Below, piece by piece: positions 31,741-39,493 of a stretch of DNA of 39,493 nucleotides. The position numbers were made by a program, and so were the translations under genes. How positions within the stretch are numbered: position 1 is the stretch's first letter; each line of letters starts with the position of its first letter. The stretch is from Dimorphilus gyrociliatus (lineage: Eukaryota > Annelida > Polychaeta > Dinophilidae). Under the pieces are notes generated by a model that worked only from the letters and a program-made list of their open reading frames with translations, was not told the DNA's origin and ran no database searches. The stretch lies in the NCBI GenBank assembly GCA_904063045.1, contig CAJFCJ010000074.1, positions 113,195 to 152,687 of the forward strand, read 5' to 3'.

Positions 31741-33075
31741 TCAGTTTACAAAGTCTTGTGGAACTTTTGGTGCAATTAGATCTTCAAATTTAATTAACCA
31801 ACATTCATTTTCATATCTTGTTAGCTTTTTAGCATTAAATAGAGAATTATTCATCTTTACTACAGTAGTCTTGTCATCTTCTTGAATTAGATCCATAAAT
31901 GCTATTGGCTGGTGTCCCACATGACCAATTATGCCATAATATCTGTCATTAGTTGGAGTGATATTATCAAATGAAATGTCCAAATATTTTCCTGTCAAGT
32001 CTGTTTCTCTCCTAGAGATTTTAACATTAAGCCTATTACCAATAGTATTTTTTATATTTAAAAAGACATTATTTTGAATTATTGATATATGGAAAAATTT
32101 TCCATACTCTTCCAAATGATTAGCAGATTCCCAAATAATTTGTTTACCATTTTTAAAAATAATTTCATTAGTTTTGATATTAAAAATGATGAGTTGTTTT
32201 TGAACAATTTCAATTGAATGCATATAATAATCATTTAATAAAATGCCAAAAACTTTTGTACTAGTAAGTTTGTCTTCAAGTATAAAAATTTTATTTCCAG
32301 ATTTGCCAGTTACGTCATAGCAAACTTTTTCAGTCTTATTTGTCCGTCTATCTAATATAGTTTGCATAAAATGTGGATCGCCATTTGCACCTTTTATCGT
32401 TAGAAAAAATGGTGTTTAGTCAACAGGAAAAATGATATAAATTTAGATTGTAAACAAACCATTTGGAGCATCAGGTGTTCCTACATCTCTTATTTCCCAA
32501 CTTTCAGGGGAATCTGAACTATCTGCAATTCTAACAAATACTTTACCAGGTGAATATAATAAGTACTTGTTATCCCATTCATTTGCATTTGCAGTGAATA
32601 CTGTTCCACTGGCACTTTCAGATGTTTTAAAAACTAAACTATCCCAATTCACTGATTCACCCTCTGTTAAAAAAAAACAGTGTGGATAATATGATACGTT
32701 TTTAGAGTAAGATCATTGCTGTTTTGCCTTACGTTTATATATAAGTATATATCTGCTAGCATCAGTACCAATATTAAGTGCAATAGAACCACCAGGGCTT
32801 CTCTTCCTTCTCTTTTTTGCTCCATTGATATCATATTTAACTATTCCATTTCCAGCAATTGATCCAGTCAGGATAGCTGATGATTCATATGTAGGCCCAG
32901 GCGAATAGGAAGCAAGTTTCACACTTTGCCCATCAAAGGTAAAAGGAGCAGAGTTCAAATTTCTAAGTTCAATGTAATTAAGATTCAGATCTAATTCATT
33001 AATAACAACTTGACATTGAAATCTCTCCAGACTTAAAACAAGGCATAAGATTGATAAGAAATGCAAAGATTTCAT
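31741..33075 (-). CDS. Secreted lamin-tail-like/ITIH C-terminal-like protein, intact copy
   Basis: Three exons: 33075-32733, 32663-32460 and 32390-31741, with two 69-nt GT-AG introns, both in phase 1. They give 398 residues. The ATG at 33075 starts a signal peptide (MKSLHFLSILCLVLSLERFQ). Residues 23-182 resemble a lamin-tail domain: VVINELDLNLNYIELRNLNS, FDGQSVKLASY, and the typical end TPDAPNG. An insert carries KKRRKRS, a furin-type site (cut after 92). Residues 184-398 resemble the C-terminal domain of inter-alpha-trypsin inhibitor heavy chains: NGDPHFMQT, VCYDVTGKSG, YYGIIGHVGHQPIAF, ENECWLIKFED. The protein is probably extracellular or matrix-associated. The ITIH vWA and VIT domains are absent. 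Function unknown. Confidence 0.75.
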
Positions 33076-33288
33076 TTTAGTTTTAGTACACACAAAATTT
33101 TGAGAAATAATCTAGAAAAAATTGTTTTTTATAGCTTTTTCTGTTGGCCAAATATCAATGATATAAGGCCAAAGAGCGTAGGTTTTCTAAAATATTCAAA
33201 AGTGTCACTTGAAAAACTGAGAAATCTTTTGAGCACAGAATTTAAAATTCTATACACAGGAAATAAAAGAATAAAAGATCTTTTAGGC

Positions 33289-33495
33289 GGGACTGGTCAA
33301 AAACGGCCATAAATGAAATATTTGAAGGTCAGATTTCAGGCTGGGAAATGGTTAGGAGAATATGATAGCTATTGATACGTACTTAGGAGGGTCCTATCTA
33401 AGGGTTAGTGGCATTGAAAAAGTTTAGGCAAAAACAAGGGCTAGGTTAGGGTTACGGTAAAACCATAGATTTATGGCTGTTTTCTACCACATCCC
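33289..33495 (-). mobile_element. MITE with 8-bp target duplication, left arm
   Basis: TTTTAGGC at 33281-33288 and 33496-33503 flank a 207-bp element. Its ends are GGGACTGGTCAAAAACGGCC... and, reverse-complemented, GGGATGTGGTAGAAAACAGCC..., both followed by ATAAAT. The duplication is 8 bp (9 if a shared C is counted), in the size range of hAT or Mutator-type elements. It is non-coding, and the interior has telomere-like ctaaccctaacc strings. Confidence 0.75.
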
Positions 33496-33782
33496 TTTTA
33501 GGCACAAGGCACAGCTTTAACAGTTGTCAAAAAATGCAGTAAAAATGTATTTAATCAAAACAGGTAGGGACTCTTTTGGTTATTATTATCTTACAAATGT
33601 TACATTCTTATAATTAAGCTTATAGTTATCATTCCTTTGTCTACATTGTCATGTAAACTTTACCTTCAGGGGACGTTTTTGTGTCCATCCCTTCTTCAAT
33701 CCTTCTTCGCATAATGAATAAGCTGAATTTCTCTAACTCTTTAAAAAGTTGAATACAATATTATAGTTCAATAAACCTAAAT

Positions 33783-34052
33783 GTTTATTGAACTATAACT
33801 TGGCCAAACCTTAACTAGTAATAAAATATGAGCCCTCAAGGTGACTTATCAGACCTGTGTTTGGCCAATGTTACAAGGTTCAACATTTAGGTTTATTGAA
33901 CTATAACTTGGCCAAACCTTAACTAGTAATAAAATATGAGCCCTCAAGGTGACTTATCAGACCTGTGTTTGGCCAATGTTATAGTTCAATAAACCTAAAT
34001 GTTGAACCTTGTAACATCCTGTTACTAAACATAAATATGAACAAGGTTCAAC
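33783..34052. repeat. Palindrome spacer with 91-bp direct repeat and nested hairpins
   Basis: Two near-identical 91-bp copies lie at 33783-33873 and 33891-33981 (gtttattgaactataacttg ... ttggccaatgtta). A motif of about 34 bp (ttatagttcaataaacctaa, then atgttgaaccttgt) occurs twice in each orientation: 33761-33782 (partial) and 33978-34012 forward; 33874-33907 and 34042-34074 inverted. The spacer is not itself symmetrical about the arm centre, so it can form several alternative hairpins. Confidence 0.85.
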
Positions 34053-34339
34053 ATTTAGGTTTATTGAACTATAATATTGTATTCAACTTTTTAAAGAGTT
34101 AGAGAAATTCAGCTTATTCATTATGCGAAGAAGGATTGAAGAAGGGATGGACACAAAAACGTCCCCTGAAGGTAAAGTTTACATGACAATGTAGACAAAG
34201 GAATGATAACTATAAGCTTAATTATAAGAATGTAACATTTGTAAGATAATAATAACCAAAAGAGTCCCTACCTGTTTTGATTAAATACATTTTTACTGCA
34301 TTTTTTGACAACTGTTAAAGCTGTGCCTTGTGCCTAAAA

Positions 34340-34546
34340 GGGATGTGGTAGAAAACAGCCATAAATCTATGGTTTTACCGTAACCCTAACCTAGCCCTTG
34401 TTTTTGCCTAAACTTTTTCAATGCCACTAACCCTTAGATAGGACCCTCCTAAGTACGTATCAATAGCTATCATATTCTCCTAACCATTTCCCAGCCTGAA
34501 ATCTGACCTTCAAATATTTCATTTATGGCCGTTTTTGACCAGTCCC
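34340..34546 (+). mobile_element. MITE with target duplication, right arm
   Basis: Mirror copy of the left-arm MITE, flanked by GCCTAAAA at 34332-34339 and 34547-34554. The identical position in both arms shows that insertion preceded the duplication. Confidence 0.75.
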
Positions 34547-34759
34547 GCCTAAAAGATCTTTTATTCTTTTATTTCCTGTGTATAGAATTTTAAATTCTGT
34601 GCTCAAAAGATTTCTCAGTTTTTCAAGTGACACTTTTGAATATTTTAGAAAACCTACGCTCTTTGGCCTTATATCATTGATATTTGGCCAACAGAAAAAG
34701 CTATAAAAAACAATTTTTTCTAGATTATTTCTCAAAATTTTGTGTGTACTAAAACTAAA

Positions 34760-36093
34760 ATGAAATCTTTGCATTTCTTATCAATCTTATGCCTTGTTTT
34801 AAGTCTGGAGAGATTTCAATGTCAAGTTGTTATTAATGAATTAGATCTGAATCTTAATTACATTGAACTTAGAAATTTGAACTCTGCTCCTTTTACCTTT
34901 GATGGGCAAAGTGTGAAACTTGCTTCCTATTCGCCTGGGCCTACATATGAATCATCAGCTATCCTGACTGGATCAATTGCTGGAAATGGAATAGTTAAAT
35001 ATGATATCAATGGAGCAAAAAAGAGAAGGAAGAGAAGCCCTGGTGGTTCTATTGCACTTAATATTGGTACTGATGCTAGCAGATATATACTTATATATAA
35101 ACGTAAGGCAAAACAGCAATGATCTTACTCTAAAAACGTATCATATTATCCACACTGTTTTTTTTTAACAGAGGGTGAATCAGTGAATTGGGATAGTTTA
35201 GTTTTTAAAACATCTGAAAGTGCCAGTGGAACAGTATTCACTGCAAATGCAAATGAATGGGATAACAAGTACTTATTATATTCACCTGGTAAAGTATTTG
35301 TTAGAATTGCAGATAGTTCAGATTCCCCTGAAAGTTGGGAAATAAGAGATGTAGGAACACCTGATGCTCCAAATGGTTTGTTTACAATCTAAATTTATAT
35401 CATTTTTCCTGTTGACTAAACACCATTTTTTCTAACGATAAAAGGTGCAAATGGCGATCCACATTTTATGCAAACTATATTAGATAGACGGACAAATAAG
35501 ACTGAAAAAGTTTGCTATGACGTAACTGGCAAATCTGGAAATAAAATTTTTATACTTGAAGACAAACTTACTAGTACAAAAGTTTTTGGCATTTTATTAA
35601 ATGATTATTATATGCATTCAATTGAAATTGTTCAAAAACAACTCATCATTTTTAATATCAAAACTAATGAAATTATTTTAAAAATGGTAAACAAATTATT
35701 TGGGAATCTGCTAATCATTTGGAAGAGTATGGAAAATTTTTCCATATATCAATAATTCAAAATAATGTCTTTTTAAATATAAAAAATACTATTGGTAATA
35801 GGCTTAATGTTAAAATCTCTAGGAGAGAAACAGACTTGACAGGAAAATATTTGGACATTTCATTTGATAATATCACTCCAACTAATGACAGATATTATGG
35901 CATAATTGGTCATGTGGGACACCAGCCAATAGCATTTATGGATCTAATTCAAGAAGATGACAAGACTACTGTAGTAAAGATGAATAATTCTCTATTTAAT
36001 GCTAAAAAGCTAACAAGATATGAAAATGAATGTTGGTTAATTAAATTTGAAGATCTAATTGCACCAAAAGTTCCACAAGACTTTGTAAACTGA
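34760..36093 (+). pseudogene. LTD/ITIH-C gene, right-arm copy with frameshift
   Basis: Exons 34760-35102, 35172-35375 and 35445-36093 mirror the intact left copy, including signal peptide, KKRRKRS site and both 69-nt introns. In exon 3 near 35675-35681 there are four T where the left arm has five. The frame shifts after NIKTNEII and stops at 35753; the rest (from about 35719) stays open in another frame. The product would lose most of the ITIH-C-like domain. All other codons agree closely with the left copy, so this is either a recent null allele or a homopolymer miscall. Confidence 0.8.
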
Positions 36094-36806
36094 ATTAACA
36101 TATTTCAATGTTTATTGGTAGGATAAAATGCAAAAAGTCCACTAACATTATTTTCAGCAATACTAATAGACAAATTTATTTTAACATACATATTGAGAAC
36201 TGCAAATGTTGGTTGTGTCAATACTTTTTATATTAATATTACCTAGAGTAGGTTTTATAATAATAGCTACCAACTTGATTATTCTTGTTAGTAGAAAATT
36301 TAAATCAATGCTATTCCTACCAATTGATCTTTATTTTTCAGTTTTCCCTCCTTCTTTAGCTTATCATCTTTGTAGGATTCTGTTAACACTTTCTCTATTT
36401 TTTACACTATATCAGTGATTTCAACTGTCACACTTCTAAATTTAATATTGTCAATTTCTATTGATGACTCAGTCTGTGCTTTCAATTCTTTTGAGTGGGC
36501 AGGCTAGGCTCATTCAAGATTTCTTGAGAATTGTGGTTTAGAGGTTGATTCTTATATTTTTTTTCTGCTTAAAGTTGAATGATTCAAAAACTATCAATAA
36601 AGAGGCAGATTTTTGCTTCTATTGCACAATCTAAAAATAAAAATACTCCTTTTAACTTTAAATTTCACTAATGAGCTGGAAAGGATTAGCATTGCTGATT
36701 TAAATGATCCATAAGGTAAATAAAAAGGGGAATGGGTGAAACTGTACCTGAGTGAAATCGTACCCTGCACCAATTTTACTAATACAATGTGTTAAAGTTT
36801 AAGGTA
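36094..36806. other. Non-coding stretch downstream of the right-arm gene
   Basis: Mirror of 31029-31740. AATAAA occurs near 36597 as a possible distant polyadenylation signal; no other feature is recognised. Confidence 0.4.
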
Positions 36807-38464
36807 TATAGTGGTGAACTAAAAAGCCTGGACAATGTAAATTTTGATAGGCAAATTTTTAAATCACCCCAAAAACATGTTTTTTTGTTCGAAATTAGTT
36901 TTTTTAGGCAATTTACATTGATAAAAGGTTATATTTATGTAATATTGAAAAAAAATGACAAAATGATCATATTTGTGAATACTAATAGGAAAAAAACTTT
37001 TACTAATTTTAATTAATTTTTTATTTATTTGTCCATGAGACATTATTAACCACACATCCATTTTGTTTCCAGTTTTGGATTCAAATTAACATCCTAAACA
37101 GAAATTTTTTTGACCAAACTAATTTTCAAAGTTAAGAAATCACTTTTGATCTATTTTAATTACTGTAGTTAACTTTAAATTCTATTTACTTAATTATGGC
37201 ATAGGGTAAAGAGGTTAGGAATCTGGTCATTAAGAAATATGAGGAATTAGGCAAAATAAGGGCAACTGCAAGGGCTTTGGGAATGGCACCATCTACCATT
37301 AGTGACACTTGAGAGATCAGCCACTACAACAAGAGAACAGGGGTTGTACAAAGAAGCTAACAGAAAGAGACAGTCAGGATAAAAAGAATAGTAAAGAGAC
37401 TTAAGCGAAATAAAAAAAAGGGTGACAGCAGGAAAGGTCTTAGCAGAATTAGAGGTGGATGTGAGTCTCAAGATCATTCAGAGAGAGCTGAAGAGGCAAA
37501 ATTATAATTATAAAAAGGATTAGACAGAGAGTTGATCTCACACCTAAGAATTGCACAAGAAGAAAAGAATATTGCTTCAAAACAATTGCTGAAAATCTGG
37601 ACTGGTCAAGAGTGATTTTCATGGACAAGACCAGATTCTCTCTGAGTGGGCCTGATGATTTCAGGACATGGACAAAAGATGGTGGAAAAAAATTTTAGAG
37701 TCACTAAAAATATGAGAAGAGTGATGATGTGGGGATTAATAACCTCAGATGGGGTATTTGAAGTTTGGAGGATAAGTCAAAAATTGACTGCCTAAAATTA
37801 TAGCTGTTTTGTTGTGGAAGATGTTCTTCCTGTCATTGAAGAGATATCACTCAATATGGGCAGGAATTACATCTTCCAACAAGATAATGCAGTCTGCCAC
37901 ACAGCAAGAGCAACTAGGAGGGCCTTTAGAGTGAATGATATCAATCCAATTGATTGGCCAGCAAAGAGCCCTGACCTTAGCCCTATAGAAAATATGTGGC
38001 ACCTAACAAAAAATTTAGATTACAATGGGGCACACTTTCAATCTGGGGATGAACTGTGGGAGAAAATAAAAAAAGGTTCATACCAGGCTATTGGTCAAAA
38101 TCCTGACTTGCTACCAAATTTTTATGCAGGGATGGGAGGTAGGATTAGTAAATGTACTGTAAATGAGGGTTGTCATATTAAAAAATAATAAAAATATTAA
38201 TCCCCAAACCATCATCTGTCCAAGTAATAATGTCTCATGCCCAAATAAGAAAAAAATCATCAAAAATGGATAATAAGAAAACAAAAACACTTATATGAAA
38301 ACTTATCTAAATGATATTTAAAGAAACTCATGTATATATCAAACTTTAAACTAATATTTTATACCTGAAAAATAAAAAAAAAATCTTGTTTGCTGGTGAA
38401 AAAGATTTATAATGTTCAGCCTATCAAAATTTATGGTGTCTGGGTTTTTTTGTCGACCATTATA
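36807..38464 (+). mobile_element. Tc1-like element, right arm
   Basis: Same ends and paired inner repeat blocks as the left-arm copy, in opposite orientation and in TA context. Insertion predates the arm duplication because position and flanks are shared. Confidence 0.8.
37196..38188 (+). pseudogene. Tc1 transposase pseudogene, right arm
   Basis: Same broken reading as the left copy: ATG, stop at codon 3, several more stops, then an open 124-residue end with QQDNAVCHTARA and SPDLSPIEN. Replacements against the left copy are few in the open end (S/I, Q/H, L/I). Confidence 0.85.
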
Positions 38465-38759
38465 TACCAGTAAATATTGCAGTAATAATAAGTAATGACA
38501 TACAGAAATGATAAAGGGGTAATTGAAAAATGGTTGGGTTTTAAAACATATAGACATAACGAATTTTGAAAGCAATGTAAAGATAATTTGGCTCGCTACC
38601 AAATTTAGGCTATGTACCCATCAACTACACTGGCCCAGGAAAGAACAAGAGAATGAGTATCATTCAACAGATAGGGAATTATATCTCTGACGTCTCTCTC
38701 TATTGTACTGTGACCAGTGTAAATCTGATATGACCAGTCAGATATTTTTTTGGGTTATT
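38465..38759. other. Flank between Tc1 and BEL relic, right arm
   Basis: Mirror of 29096-29366; non-coding, with the same string ggctcgctaccaaattta that may be a primer-binding-site relic. Confidence 0.3.
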
Positions 38760-39493
38760 TCTCCTAATTTGAATCTATATATTGATCTGTGATCTAGATA
38801 TAGAATGGTGTCTCCTGAATGTAGCTTGGGTTTAAATTGATTGTTTTGCCATTTTGTTCTCTTATGAATGCTGTTAAACAGCTGGGTGCAACATTTGTTG
38901 TTCAATTTCTCACATTCTTGTTTGACAATGGTTGGATCTTACTCTCCATCTTTACATCTTTTTAGAACACTAGAAATTCCTGTTGTTGCGTAAAGGAGGT
39001 GCAATTTCTTGGCCAGGTTTGCCCAAATAGCCCTTAAAGATGCATGTTTCTTTTCATGGTAAATAAAATATATCAACTTGAGGATAATAGGGTTACGAGT
39101 ATCAATGATGATCTTCTTTCTTTCAGTTGTCTCATCCAGTCTTCCTATTGTCACATAGATCCCATTTTTGTCCTCCAAAATATATTGTCCTTTATACAAT
39201 CGTAATTCTGTGCTTTGATCTCTCTTGTGTTCAACTCATGGTCCTTTACTCTGTCACATGGTCGGGATTGAATATTTGATTTGAATCTTAGAAGCCAGGG
39301 CAGGGTCTGTCTCTTTCTTCCCCAGTCTCCCAATATTTCAAATGTGGATTCCACTGCACACATATTGATTGTGACTTTTGGCATGTCACATTTAACTTGT
39401 ATTACTTTAAATGTATCCCCCTTTTCTTTCATCCTCTTCCTTGATTTCGTCAGCAAATCTGCGGGATTATCTTCTGAGCTGGTTAGATACCAG
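38760..39493 (-). pseudogene. pol: BEL/Pao pol relic, right arm, cut by window edge
   Basis: Mirror of the left BEL relic: NPIILKLIYFIYHEKKHAS and LEDKNGIYVTIGRLDE on the minus strand, then the RNase H tail from about 39190 outward. It lacks the roughly 40 extra bases found at 28593-28635 and instead reads ggacaatatattttgg, which may be closer to the original sequence. It continues beyond the window. Confidence 0.75.

Larger units (their letters stand above)
28299..33782 (+). repeat. Left arm of a giant inverted repeat
   Basis: The arm is the reverse complement of 34053-39493. Paired coordinates sum to 67835 near the centre, drift to 67831 at 28.9 kb and to 67792 beyond an indel at 28.6 kb. 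It holds the BEL/Pao relic, a Tc1 relic, the LTD/ITIH-C gene and a MITE. Arms differ by scattered substitutions and small indels, by my reading around 1 percent. The true arm end lies at or left of 28299. Confidence 0.95.
34053..39493 (-). repeat. Right arm of the giant inverted repeat
   Basis: Mirror of 28299-33782, continuing to the window edge, so its outer limit is unknown. All left-arm features recur in opposite orientation with scattered substitutions, a one-base deletion in the LTD/ITIH-C gene and a shorter BEL segment at about 39180. Confidence 0.95.

Noticed and set aside
1-39493. tRNA, rRNA or CRISPR-like arrays
   Set aside because: None seen. The only regular array is the 171-bp LRR repeat, which is coding.

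Overview
This window is nuclear DNA of an animal with an AT-rich, compact genome. The evidence is an NLR-type NACHT-LRR gene, rhamnose-binding (SUEL) lectin domains, a CD225/IFITM-like membrane protein, a secreted lamin-tail/ITIH-C protein, and a dense mix of metazoan transposons (Ty3/gypsy with an env gene, BEL/Pao, mariner, Tc1, MULE, MITEs). Introns that can be placed by phase are very short (42, 50, 53, 54, 60, 69, 69 and 73 nt). A small invertebrate such as a rotifer fits, but that is inference.

Layout. 1-4469 (minus): an NLR gene running off the left edge, with NACHT, winged-helix and decayed LRRs, ending in a 171-bp (57-aa) tandem LRR array. 4470-9310: non-coding DNA, a solo LTR, a MITE, a FLYWCH relic, then a broken intron-containing PHD-FLYWCH-MULE gene (minus). 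9311-14286: a 5'-truncated gypsy element with RNase H, integrase, env-like gene and 3' LTR. 14287-20543: a graveyard of LTR-element pieces around a damaged SUEL-lectin gene and a cut-off Cys-rich exon. 21122-22432: a complete mariner with perfect 32-bp TIRs but a ruined catalytic triad. 22624-23068: an intact two-exon CD225 gene. 23795-25009 (minus): an intact armadillo-like helical protein. 25990-27940: LTR, gag and protease remains of gypsy. 27948 to the end: a giant inverted repeat with arms of about 5.4 kb and a 270-bp spacer at 33783-34052. Each arm carries a BEL/Pao relic, a Tc1 relic, the secreted LTD/ITIH-C gene and a MITE.

The intact host genes I would trust are the CD225 gene, the armadillo-like gene and the left-arm LTD/ITIH-C gene. 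The right-arm LTD/ITIH-C copy differs from the left by a one-base homopolymer loss that breaks the frame. Several other genes are broken by single-base indels, so either decay or residual sequencing error is in play. The palindrome arms differ by substitutions and one larger indel, so they are not simple copies of one molecule. They could be a real inverted duplication or two haplotypes joined head to head in assembly.
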